Source of the DNA: an uncultured Ruminococcus sp.
GTDB taxonomy: Bacteria > Bacillota > Clostridia > Oscillospirales > Ruminococcaceae
NCBI GenBank assembly: GCA_947173865.1
Contig: CAMWGS010000161.1
Coordinates: 1-5,091 of the forward strand
Length of the DNA stretch: 5,091 nucleotides
Reading direction: 5' to 3'
Shown here: one piece after another, positions 1 through 5,091 of the stretch
Position numbering within the stretch: the stretch's first letter is position 1
How the letters are laid out: every line of letters starts with the position of its first letter
Notes under the pieces: generated by a model
Database searches by the model: none
Seen by the model: the letters and a program-made list of their open reading frames with translations, nothing else
Told to the model about the DNA's origin: nothing
Position numbers and translations under genes: made by a program

Positions 1-704
1 TGGCAGGTGTATTTGCGGTATGTGCCGTTAACTTCATTATAATGGCTGTTTTGGCAAACTACAACATAAGCAGAACCTATATACAGTCACCGCCTGAATA
101 TGCCATTGAATACGACGAACAGGACGACATTTATCACTACAATGAAGAAACAAATGACGCACTTCCCGTATACGACGAAAACGGTGCTTTCATAGAAAAC
201 GGTGTTTTCCCTTCGGGAACTTATCAGATAGGCGTTGACATTCCTGAAGGACTATATATATTCATTCCAGAACTTTCAAACAATCACGGTGTACAGGGAG
301 TCTATTCCGACCCTTCGTGCGAAAATCAGATTTCTTCCGCATATGTGCATTTTGACGGTACAAGAATCGCAGAAATTTCAGGAAACGGCTATCTTGATTT
401 TTCGTGGGCGACAGCTTACAACCTCGATATGCACCCCGAAATAGAAAATAATCCCCGTGAACATGACGGTATGTTCATAATCGGCAGAGACATTGAAGCA
501 GGTACCTACAGACTTGAAGAAGCAGAAGAATTATCCGAATACGCCGAGTGGTATATATACTCAGGTATAAATGCAGTCGGTGCGGTGATTAAAGAGTCGG
601 GACATCTTTACAGCTACGATGACTACAATAAAAACATAACAGACGAAATAACCGTATATGACGGTGAATATCTCGAACTCCATAATTGTATTATTACTGA
701 CTGA
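1..704 (+). CDS. Membrane-anchored surface protein with two 'IG-x-DI-x-x-G-x-Y' repeats, 5' end missing
   Basis: I do not recognise a named family. The frame is open from base 3 at the window edge, and the ATG at 42 has no ribosome binding site, so the gene begins upstream. The first visible residues (about 20, starting AGVFAVCAVNF) form a hydrophobic transmembrane segment running into NFIIMAVLANYN. An acidic, Tyr-rich linker follows, then two related halves. Numbering from the Met at 42, half one carries GTYQIGVDIPEGLY (59-72) and half two carries GMFIIGRDIEAGTY (143-156), each followed by about 60 to 70 residues rich in Tyr, Gly and Asp that look like beta structure. The halves suggest an internal duplication. 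By topology it is probably a single-pass membrane protein with an extracytoplasmic domain pair; the binding partner is unknown. It overlaps the convergent lipoprotein gene by 11 bases, and no terminator is visible after its stop. Coding status is sure; function is open. Confidence 0.85.
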   Translation, partial: AGVFAVCAVNFIIMAVLANYNISRTYIQSPPEYAIEYDEQDDIYHYNEETNDALPVYDENGAFIENGVFPSGTYQIGVDIPEGLYIFIPELSNNHGVQGVYSDPSCENQISSAYVHFDGTRIAEISGNGYLDFSWATAYNLDMHPEIENNPREHDGMFIIGRDIEAGTYRLEEAEELSEYAEWYIYSGINAVGAVIKESGHLYSYDDYNKNITDEITVYDGEYLELHNCIITD

Positions 705-1530
705 CTTCTTCAACAACAACTGCCTGCATACCCATTTCACCGTAGCGTCGTTCAGCAAGACGTTTCATGTATTTTGTCTCTTTTTTTACAAGAGGGTCGT
801 TGAAATAATAGTTTTCGTCGTCGTAGCCGACAAGTACGAGACAATGTTCGTTTGATTTCCATATGTAACGCTCACCGGTATTTTCAATAATCCAGCTGTT
901 CCGCAGATTCGTGAAAGTGGGTTTCATGTTTATACTGCACCACACAATAACGGGAATTCCGTTGTCTATGTAATTTTCACATATTTCTTCAAGTGACATA
1001 CCGCCAAGGTCTGTTATTTCGTACTTTTTATTGAGTTTGTGTTCCTGCGGAGAAAGATAACGCTGAAGTGCAAGTATGACCGCCCCACTCATACACCCGT
1101 AACCGCTGTTTTTATTCGGATTTCCGATAAATACTTTATTCGGGTCACCGCTGTACTTTATTGATTTTTTTGTATATATTTCCGCCGAATCAAGATAACC
1201 TTTCTTTATAATGTCACCTGCCTTTATGTCAAATCCATAAAAGGCAAGAACCATTGACATACTCACAAGTTCACAGCCTGTCGGGTAGTCTTTCTGCGAA
1301 TAATACGGTACGTCTATAACAACTTTTTCGGAAACGGATTTTTTTACATTTCTGTTCTTACGTGTAGTTGTCTGAGTCGCAGTATTTTCTGTAGTAGTTT
1401 CTGTAACTGTCTGTGAAACTGTGGCGGTTGTTTTTGTTTCCACGCTTCCGAGAGGATTCACGGAATTTTCTGTTTTATTTCCGCAGGCGGTAAGCGTCAT
1501 CACAGCAAGCAGACAAAAAATTTTTTTCAT
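694..1530 (-). CDS. Lipoprotein with C39-like cysteine peptidase domain (Peptidase_C39_2 type)
   Basis: This 278-residue protein starts with a lipoprotein signal peptide: a short basic n-region, a hydrophobic core and the lipobox LTAC, with Cys16 as the lipidation site. A Thr/Ser-rich linker (about 31-57) tethers the folded part to the membrane surface. The domain at about 70-275 fits the C39-like (papain-fold) family: YYSQ with Gln79 as the likely oxyanion residue, PTGCELVSMSMVL with the nucleophile Cys86, NEHCLVLVGYD with His229, and FNDPL with Asp245. All expected catalytic positions are present, so it is probably active. The family cleaves peptides, but many extracellular members have no known substrate and none can be named here. 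Start is supported by GAGGTGA at 1535-1541, four bases before the ATG. An intrinsic terminator lies immediately upstream (stem 1550-1572), so its transcription is either read-through from the metK unit or from a weak local start. It overlaps the convergent gene by 11 bases. Confidence 0.88.
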   Translation of the reverse strand: MKKIFCLLAVMTLTACGNKTENSVNPLGSVETKTTATVSQTVTETTTENTATQTTTRKNRNVKKSVSEKVVIDVPYYSQKDYPTGCELVSMSMVLAFYGFDIKAGDIIKKGYLDSAEIYTKKSIKYSGDPNKVFIGNPNKNSGYGCMSGAVILALQRYLSPQEHKLNKKYEITDLGGMSLEEICENYIDNGIPVIVWCSINMKPTFTNLRNSWIIENTGERYIWKSNEHCLVLVGYDDENYYFNDPLVKKETKYMKRLAERRYGEMGMQAVVVEEVSQ

Positions 1531-1540
1531 TCAATCACCT

Positions 1541-1573
1541 CAAAGAAAAGGGACAGCTTTTTTAACTGTCCCC
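1541..1573 (-). terminator. Intrinsic terminator after the metK unit, immediately before the lipoprotein gene
   Basis: On the minus strand GGGGACAG and CTGTCCC (plus positions 1566-1573 and 1550-1556) form a 7-base-pair stem with a 9-base loop, followed by TTTTCTTT. It lies 13 bases after the stop of the 122-residue gene. The plus strand also shows a stem followed by eight T (1574-1581), so the element is bidirectional in shape, but the nearest plus-strand gene ends at 704. Termination is probably incomplete, because the T tract on the minus strand is interrupted and the next gene's ribosome binding site begins 8 bases beyond the stem. Confidence 0.75.
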
Positions 1574-1586
1574 TTTTTTTTATACA

Positions 1587-1955
1587 TCAGTTTTCTGCTG
1601 ATTCGGATACCGTTATATTTGTTACTGCTCTCGTTTCGAGAGTATTTCCTTCTTCGTCCTTTGTAGTTGTAGTTATTGCAACTTCAATATCACTGAAACT
1701 GTCAATTACATCTGAAAGACTGTTCATTGTTCGGTGAAGGATTTCCGCCTGATTTCCCATATAGACACGACCCGCAGGCGTATCAGGATTCTTTTCAAGC
1801 AGTACAAAAAGCATATTGAGAACGTCAACGGCGTTTTTCGGAGACTCAACAGGTACAAAAGTATCAAGTTTCAGGTCATACTTTCCGAACTCCGAAACAT
1901 GAAGTATTCCTGCCAGCACAGGATTTTCAAACCTGATTTCAGCATAATTTTTCAT
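1587..1955 (-). CDS. Conserved-looking small protein of unknown function, cotranscribed with metK
   Basis: I do not recognise this 122-residue protein. The start is the ATG at 1955: AAAGGAA at 1965-1971 stands nine bases before it, whereas a TTG seven codons earlier overlaps that ribosome binding site and has none of its own. There is no signal peptide or membrane segment, so it should be cytoplasmic. The N-terminal 35 residues look like beta strands (KNYAEIRFENPVLAG), the middle (about 40-95) contains two amphipathic helices including AVDVLNMLFVLLEK, and the C-terminal part holds a Thr run (ITTTTKDEEG) and an acidic tail. It follows the metK stop by 17 bases and is followed by a terminator, so the two form one transcript under the SAM-I riboswitch. 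This makes a role linked to methionine or SAM status possible, but adjacency is the only evidence. Confidence 0.82.
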   Translation of the reverse strand: MKNYAEIRFENPVLAGILHVSEFGKYDLKLDTFVPVESPKNAVDVLNMLFVLLEKNPDTPAGRVYMGNQAEILHRTMNSLSDVIDSFSDIEVAITTTTKDEEGNTLETRAVTNITVSESAEN

Positions 1956-1964
1956 AACATCAAA

Positions 1965-1971
1965 TTCCTTT
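1965..1971 (-). promoter_or_regulatory. Ribosome binding site that fixes the start of the 122-residue gene
   Basis: AAAGGAA on the minus strand is nine bases before the ATG at 1955. It lies inside the seven-codon extension implied by an upstream TTG at 1976, which argues against that earlier start. Confidence 0.75.
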
Positions 1972-1972
1972 C

Positions 1973-3157
1973 TCAAGAAACAGCAGACTTTATAAGTTCA
2001 GCCTTGTCGGTCTTTTCCCATGCTACGCCGAGTTCTTCACGTCCCATATGACCGTATGCCGCAAGTTTTCTGTACTGTGGCTTTCTGAGTTCAAGCATTT
2101 CGATGATAGCGGTCGGTCTGAGGTCGAACACCTTTCCGACTGCTTCCGAAAGCTTTTCTTCCGAAACTTTTCCCGTACCGAAAGTATCAATCAGTATAGA
2201 CATCGGCTTTGCCACGCCTATTGCATAGGAAAGCTGTACTTCACACTTTTCGGCAAGTCCTGCCGCTACTATATTCTTTGCAATATATCTTGCCGCATAC
2301 GCCGCACTTCTGTCAACTTTCGTCGGGTCTTTACCACTGAAAGCACCACCGCCATGACGTGAATAACCGCCGTATGTATCAACTATAATCTTTCTGCCTG
2401 TCAGACCGCTGTCACCCTGCGGACCGCCTATTACAAAGCGTCCTGTAGGATTTATGAAAATCTTTGTGTTTTCGTCCATAAGTTCTTCGGAAATAACTGC
2501 CCTGATAACAAATTCCTCAATATCCTTGCGAAGCTGGCTGAGGGAAATGTCTGCGGAGTGCTGTGAAGATACAACAACAGCGTCAATTCTTGCGGGTTTG
2601 CCGTCAATATATTCAACGGTAACCTGAGTTTTGCCATCGGGACGGAGATAACGGAGAGTGCCGTCTTTTCTTACTTCCGTAAGCTTCATTGCGAGCTTGT
2701 GGGCGAGAGATACGGGCAACGGCATAAGTTCGGGAGTTTCATTGCAGGCAAAACCAAACATAATACCCTGGTCACCTGCACCGTTTGAAAGACCGTCGTT
2801 TTCTGAATTTTCCTCTCTGTACTCAAATGCTTCGTTTACACCCATTGCAATATCTGCGGACTGTTCATCAATACTTGTAATAACAGAGCAGGTGTGAGCG
2901 TCAAAACCATATTTTGCACGGTCATAACCGATATCAGCAACTACCTGACGTGCAATCTTAGGAATATCAACTTTTGCGGTTGTGGAAATTTCACCCATAC
3001 AGAGTATCATACCTGTAGTTACCGCTGTTTCGCAGGCAACACGACCATTCTTGTCCTGTTCAAGAATTGCGTCAAGAACAGCATCTGAAATCTGGTCACA
3101 TATTTTGTCGGGGTGACCTTCTGTAACCGATTCAGACGTGAAAAAAAACTTATTCAT
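1973..3157 (-). CDS. metK: S-adenosylmethionine synthetase (methionine adenosyltransferase)
   Basis: This cytoplasmic enzyme makes S-adenosylmethionine from ATP and methionine, releasing phosphate and pyrophosphate; family members are usually tetramers needing Mg2+ and K+. The 394-residue length is normal. Family signatures appear in order: SVTEGHPDKICDQISDA at 10-26 with the catalytic His15, GAGDQGIMFG at 126-135, the nucleotide and phosphate loop FVIGGPQGDSGLTGRK at 241-256, GGGAFSGKDPTKVDRSA at 269-285 and SYAIGVAKP near 310. No key residue seems missing. The start at 3157 begins MNKFFFTSES, as family members do, and has AGGAGG at 3166-3171, eight bases upstream. An in-frame start at 3313 exists but would translate the riboswitch, so it is rejected. 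Transcription comes from a consensus promoter through a SAM-I riboswitch, giving feedback by its own product. The 122-residue gene follows on the same transcript. Confidence 0.98.
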   Translation of the reverse strand: MNKFFFTSESVTEGHPDKICDQISDAVLDAILEQDKNGRVACETAVTTGMILCMGEISTTAKVDIPKIARQVVADIGYDRAKYGFDAHTCSVITSIDEQSADIAMGVNEAFEYREENSENDGLSNGAGDQGIMFGFACNETPELMPLPVSLAHKLAMKLTEVRKDGTLRYLRPDGKTQVTVEYIDGKPARIDAVVVSSQHSADISLSQLRKDIEEFVIRAVISEELMDENTKIFINPTGRFVIGGPQGDSGLTGRKIIVDTYGGYSRHGGGAFSGKDPTKVDRSAAYAARYIAKNIVAAGLAEKCEVQLSYAIGVAKPMSILIDTFGTGKVSEEKLSEAVGKVFDLRPTAIIEMLELRKPQYRKLAAYGHMGREELGVAWEKTDKAELIKSAVS

Positions 3158-3165
3158 AAAACATT

Positions 3166-3171
3166 CCTCCT
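3166..3171 (-). promoter_or_regulatory. metK ribosome binding site
   Basis: AGGAGG on the minus strand, eight bases before the ATG at 3157, immediately downstream of the T tract of the riboswitch terminator. It decides the metK start in favour of 3157 over the longer in-frame 3313. Confidence 0.9.
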
Positions 3172-3172
3172 G

Positions 3173-3205
3173 AAAAAAATAAAAACATTCCGTTTCCGGA
3201 ATGTT
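3173..3205 (-). terminator. Riboswitch-controlled intrinsic terminator ahead of metK
   Basis: On the minus strand AACATTCCG pairs with CGGAATGTT (plus 3197-3205 with 3184-3192): nine perfect base pairs closed by a GAAA tetraloop, followed by a T tract with a single A (TTTTTATTTTTTT). It stands 17 bases downstream of the aptamer P1 helix and two bases before the metK ribosome binding site, the standard layout of the expression platform of a terminating SAM-I switch. I could not assign the full antiterminator; the only clear complementarity is the short self-complementary TCCGG/CCGGA shared by 3232-3236 and the terminator stem. Confidence 0.93.
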
Positions 3206-3222
3206 CTGATTTCTGAAAAAAT

Positions 3223-3324
3223 CCTCATCTGCCGGATAAACCGCAGGAATTAGCACCTTTTCTGCACAAACAGTTAGGTTGCCGGGCTTCAAAGGACCTG
3301 TTTCCTCCGCCACTCTTGATAAGG
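3223..3324 (-). promoter_or_regulatory. SAM-I (S-box) riboswitch aptamer controlling metK
   Basis: The minus strand carries the S-box core. P1 forms between CCTTATC (plus 3318-3324) and GATGAGG (3223-3229) with one G-U pair. It is followed by AAGAGTGGCGGAGG, the P2 region with GCCCGGCAACC (3277-3287), a P3 hairpin built on CTGTTTGTGCAG, the conserved GGTGCTAATTCC (3246-3257), and a P4 hairpin CTGCGG...CCGGCAG. The family binds S-adenosylmethionine; binding stabilises P1 and permits the downstream terminator, so expression falls when SAM is plentiful. Here it governs the SAM synthetase itself and, by cotranscription, the unknown 122-residue gene. The predicted transcript begins only a few bases before P1. 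Confidence 0.96.
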
Positions 3325-3334
3325 TTATAATGTT

Positions 3335-3363
3335 ATTATAACTCAGAAAGCAGAAAATGTCAA
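3335..3363 (-). promoter_or_regulatory. Consensus sigma-A promoter of the metK unit
   Basis: TTGACA (plus 3358-3363) and TATAAT (3335-3340), both perfect, are separated by exactly 17 bases on the minus strand. The predicted start near 3328 places the SAM-I aptamer at the very 5' end of the RNA. A perfect constitutive promoter fits a gene whose control is entirely by the riboswitch. The -35 contains the TGA at which the phosphatase-like gene stops in its present frame. Confidence 0.93.
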
Positions 3364-3842
3364 TAGTTTTCAGAAAATTTGTGAAAATTATTTTTTTCCG
3401 TATTTTTCGAGTGCGTCAAAAATTTTATGGAATACCAACTGATTCGGATAATGTTTGTAGTCTGCCCCCATATACCGCTTTTAAAGAAGTGTTCCAGAAT
3501 AGCGACGGCAGTTCTCACACTTTTGCTTTGACCGTATTCACACTGGCATATTATATCCATACCATTATTATAGACATTATATACGAACTCTGCAATTTCG
3601 TCAGCTTCGGGAAAATATGTATTATATGTGTAGCCTTTTTCTTTCATACAATCAAGGTCGAGGTCATCAAGTTCGCTGTAAAAGACATTTTCGCACACTC
3701 CTCTGTAATCACTATGAGAATAGTTCCTGTCAATTCTTTTTATTTTTGGGTCATAAAAACTTATGACGGCAGTGTTTTCAAGAAATTTTCCCGAATCTAT
3801 AATTTCCTCGATTTCATTTCTTGAATATATCAGTACATTCAT
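3360..3842 (-). CDS. Dual-specificity/tyrosine-phosphatase-like protein, apparently frameshifted at its C-terminus
   Basis: In the frame as it stands this is 160 residues. The start at 3842 (MNVLIYSRNEIEEI) is preceded by AGGAGG at 3850-3855, seven bases away; an earlier in-frame ATG at 3899 lies in a terminator hairpin and is rejected. The body fits the bacterial and phage dual-specificity phosphatase-like family: AVISFYDP near 25-32, an acidic region (SELDDLDLD) where the general acid Asp should lie, ADEIAEFVYNVYNNGMD, then the P-loop IICQCEYGQSKSV with Cys101. The family signature C-x5-R is here C-x5-K (Lys107), which should impair phosphate binding. The tail after KSGIWG (residue 126) is unlike the family, while the -1 frame from the run of five G at 3465-3469 reads ADYK, then HYPNQLVFHKIFDALEK and a stop at 3388-3390, which looks like the genuine family end and would give 151 residues. 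Probably a decaying or non-catalytic gene, unless the G run is a sequencing error. Confidence 0.82.
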   Translation of the reverse strand: MNVLIYSRNEIEEIIDSGKFLENTAVISFYDPKIKRIDRNYSHSDYRGVCENVFYSELDDLDLDCMKEKGYTYNTYFPEADEIAEFVYNVYNNGMDIICQCEYGQSKSVRTAVAILEHFFKSGIWGQTTNIIRISWYSIKFLTHSKNTEKNNFHKFSENY

Positions 3843-3849
3843 TCCGCAA

Positions 3850-3855
3850 CCTCCT
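3850..3855 (-). promoter_or_regulatory. Ribosome binding site of the phosphatase-like gene
   Basis: A full AGGAGG on the minus strand, seven bases before the ATG at 3842. It shows that translation starts there rather than at the upstream in-frame ATG at 3899. Confidence 0.88.
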
Positions 3856-3865
3856 ATTTTCGTGT

Positions 3866-3901
3866 AAAAAACAAATGGCTTCCGGTTAAGGAAGCTCATT
3901 T
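3866..3901 (-). terminator. Intrinsic terminator or attenuator upstream of the phosphatase-like gene
   Basis: On the minus strand AAATG and GCTTCC pair with GGAAGC and CATTT (plus 3873-3883 with 3890-3901), making an 11-base-pair stem with one bulged base and a six-base loop, followed by TTTGTTTTTT. It lies 10 bases before the ribosome binding site of the phosphatase-like gene and 181 bases after the kinase stop. It could end the kinase transcript, end a small RNA, or attenuate the phosphatase-like gene. Confidence 0.78.
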
Positions 3902-4082
3902 GCCATGATATAGGGATTATTGGGGATTTTGTAATGTAGCACTGGGGTAAGCACTACATCAACCATGAAAAAAACAACTTCAGGATTTCTCCTTCAGCAC
4001 CTATATAATACACCTTGTATATGTTGATTGTATGACGTCAAAGTGAAAATTTTGTGAAAATTTCAAAAATAACAGAAATTTT
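3902..4082. other. Intergenic stretch between the kinase and the upstream terminator, with a minus-strand hairpin
   Basis: No protein gene is convincingly supported here. The stretch holds, on the minus strand, a 10-base-pair hairpin at 3934-3959 that needs two G-U pairs, a weak A/T-rich -10-like TATTAT (plus 4005-4010) without a -35, a run of seven T at 3968-3974, and near the kinase end an A/T-rich inverted repeat (4057-4064 with 4075-4082) plus a 10-base direct repeat GTGAAAATTT (4043-4052, 4054-4063) at an 11-base period. A 26-codon frame at 3886-3966 lacks a ribosome binding site at normal distance. It may be an untranslated leader or small RNA. Confidence 0.5.
3934..3959 (-). repeat. 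Inverted repeat forming an RNA hairpin in the gap before the phosphatase-like gene
   Basis: Read on the minus strand, ATGTAGTGCT pairs with AGTGCTACAT across a six-base loop TACCCC. Two of the ten pairs are U-G wobbles. On the plus strand these become C-A mismatches, so the fold favours a minus-strand transcript. It lies 32 bases upstream of the terminator-like hairpin at 3866-3901. Confidence 0.6.
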
Positions 4083-5091
4083 TCAGAATCTGCTTACGTC
4101 ATTTATTTTGAACCAGAATACAGAACCCTTTCCGAGTGTACTTCTTACGCCGTAATCGTAACCATGAAGTTTCAGAACCGCTTTTACAATCGAAAGACCG
4201 AGACCCGTTCCGACAACTTCCCTTTTGTGATTTTCCGAACGATAGTATTTGTCAAATATAAGCTTTATCTTACTTTCCTCGATACCGTCGCCCGTATCCT
4301 CGACTTCAATCAGTACGCCGTCCGCCTGATTAATCTGACGCACATATACCTGCTTGTCCGCTCCCGTATAATTTATGGCGTTGTTTATAAGGTTGTATAT
4401 TACCTGCTCAATCTTCACAATATCACAGTATACCGTTTCTTCCTTATCTGGTGTAAAGTGTATATGATATCCCATTTTATCCGAAATACCCTTGAAACGT
4501 CCTATAATTGCATTAAGCTTTGCACCTATTTCAAACTCGGACGGATTAAGTTTCTGTTTACCGCTTTCAAGTTTTGAAAGGTCAAGAATATCGTTTACCA
4601 TAGCTGAAAGACGGTCTGTCTCATTGATTATGATTTCAAGATGTTCGTTTCTCTTTACAGGATTGTCGCCCGAAAGGTCACGTATCATTTCGGCGTATGC
4701 CTTAAGCATGGTAAGTGGGGTTCTGAGGTCGTGGGAAACGTTTGCTATCAAATCTCTTTGCATCTTGTCCACTCTCGAAAGTTCCTTTTCTGCATACATA
4801 AGAGTATCGGCAAGTTTTTTTGATTCAAGATACCCTCTGCCGTCAAACTTAGTGTTAAGGTCGCCTTTCGCAAGGTTTTCGGCTGACTTTGTTATCCTGT
4901 CAATCGGACCTGATATTCTGTTGGCAAGAAAGACGGAAATGAAAGCCGCTATTATAATAAGTATAATCATTATCATAACAAGCTGACGTTTTATTATTGA
5001 AACGGTCGAACCTACGGGAACAAGTTCTGAATTAAGAATAAGATAGCCTTCGGGGGATTTGGTACTTCCGAGTACACATATATATATAAGC
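4083..5091 (-). CDS. Membrane sensor histidine kinase (two-component system), N-terminus missing
   Basis: The frame stays open to the window edge (beyond the Met at 4976), so the N-terminal sensor part and start lie outside. Visible first are about 38 residues of the probable extracytoplasmic sensor domain (with SPEGYLILNSELVPVGSTVS), then the second transmembrane helix. Numbering from the Met at 4976: transmembrane part to about 18, HAMP domain about 19-70 (ISGPIDRITKSAENLAKGDL), dimerisation and phosphoacceptor helix with NVSHDLRTPLTML and phospho-His82, then the ATPase domain: N box EQVIYNLINNAINYTG (190-205), G1 DTGDGI (227-232), F box FDKYYRS (241-247), G2 GTGLGLSIVK (256-265). All catalytic boxes are intact, so it should autophosphorylate and pass phosphate to a response regulator, probably encoded just upstream outside the window. 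The type is the common PhoR/WalK-like architecture; the signal is not inferable. No strong terminator follows directly. Confidence 0.95.
   Translation of the reverse strand, partial: LIYICVLGSTKSPEGYLILNSELVPVGSTVSIIKRQLVMIMIILIIIAAFISVFLANRISGPIDRITKSAENLAKGDLNTKFDGRGYLESKKLADTLMYAEKELSRVDKMQRDLIANVSHDLRTPLTMLKAYAEMIRDLSGDNPVKRNEHLEIIINETDRLSAMVNDILDLSKLESGKQKLNPSEFEIGAKLNAIIGRFKGISDKMGYHIHFTPDKEETVYCDIVKIEQVIYNLINNAINYTGADKQVYVRQINQADGVLIEVEDTGDGIEESKIKLIFDKYYRSENHKREVVGTGLGLSIVKAVLKLHGYDYGVRSTLGKGSVFWFKINDVSRF

Noticed and set aside
1956..1976. TTG start adding seven codons to the 122-residue gene
   Set aside because: The extension overlaps that gene's own ribosome binding site and the end of metK.
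3158..3313. In-frame extension of metK to a start at 3313
   Set aside because: It would translate the SAM-I aptamer, its terminator and the metK ribosome binding site; MNKFFFTSES at 3157 is the family start and has AGGAGG upstream.
3367..3397. Plus-strand terminator TTTTCA...TGAAAA followed by T tract
   Set aside because: A six-pair A/T-rich stem with no plus-strand gene upstream; it also coincides with phosphatase-like coding sequence in the restored frame.
3843..3899. ATG at 3899 as start of the phosphatase-like gene
   Set aside because: It lies in the terminator hairpin, has no ribosome binding site, and the added 19 residues are unlike the family, while 3842 has AGGAGG.
4001..4033. Promoter for a minus-strand RNA in the gap (TATTAT)
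   Set aside because: No recognisable -35 at 16-18 bases and no extended -10; the region is A/T-rich, so such hexamers are expected by chance.
4033..4040. Perfect palindrome TGACGTCA as an operator
   Set aside because: Eight bases, a single copy, with no promoter spaced to it; chance is the simpler explanation.
4164..4986. Long plus-strand open frames opposite the kinase
   Set aside because: They are antisense to conserved histidine kinase motifs, show no domain features and lack ribosome binding sites.

Overview
The window looks like a piece of chromosome from a low-to-moderate GC Gram-positive anaerobe, most likely a Clostridia member of the Ruminococcus/Oscillospiraceae type. This is inferred from the strong AGGAGG-type ribosome binding sites, a consensus sigma-A promoter, a SAM-I (S-box) riboswitch with an intrinsic terminator ahead of metK, a surface lipoprotein and a typical Firmicutes sensor kinase. 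No mobile element, CRISPR array, rRNA or tRNA was seen. Most of the window is ordinary chromosome rather than a new defence or mobile system.

Layout. Position 1 to 704 (+) holds the 3' part of a membrane-anchored surface protein of unknown function with two copies of an 'IG-x-DI-x-x-G-x-Y' motif. It converges with, and overlaps by 11 bases, a minus-strand lipoprotein of the C39-like cysteine peptidase superfamily (694-1530). Everything else is on the minus strand. Reading from high to low coordinates: a sensor histidine kinase missing its N-terminus (4083-5091); a 240-base gap with two hairpins, one of them terminator-like; a dual-specificity-phosphatase-like gene (start 3842) that appears frameshifted near its end; the metK promoter and SAM-I riboswitch (3158-3363); metK (1973-3157); a 122-residue protein of unknown function 17 bases downstream (1587-1955); an intrinsic terminator (about 1541-1573); and the lipoprotein gene.

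How the parts work together. metK makes S-adenosylmethionine, and its own leader senses that product and terminates transcription when it is abundant. The unknown 122-residue gene shares this transcript, so it should be SAM-repressed too. The lipoprotein gene starts only 8 bases (hairpin to ribosome binding site) beyond the terminator that ends the metK unit, so it is either expressed by read-through or from a weak start point just upstream.

The points most worth a second look are the phosphatase-like gene (a one-base shift in a G run restores a family-like C-terminus, and the signature Arg is Lys), the unknown SAM-controlled gene behind metK, and the structured RNA in the gap at 3843-4082. 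Several apparent long-frame starts are wrong: metK starts at 3157, not 3313; the unknown gene at 1955, not 1976; the phosphatase-like gene at 3842, not 3899.
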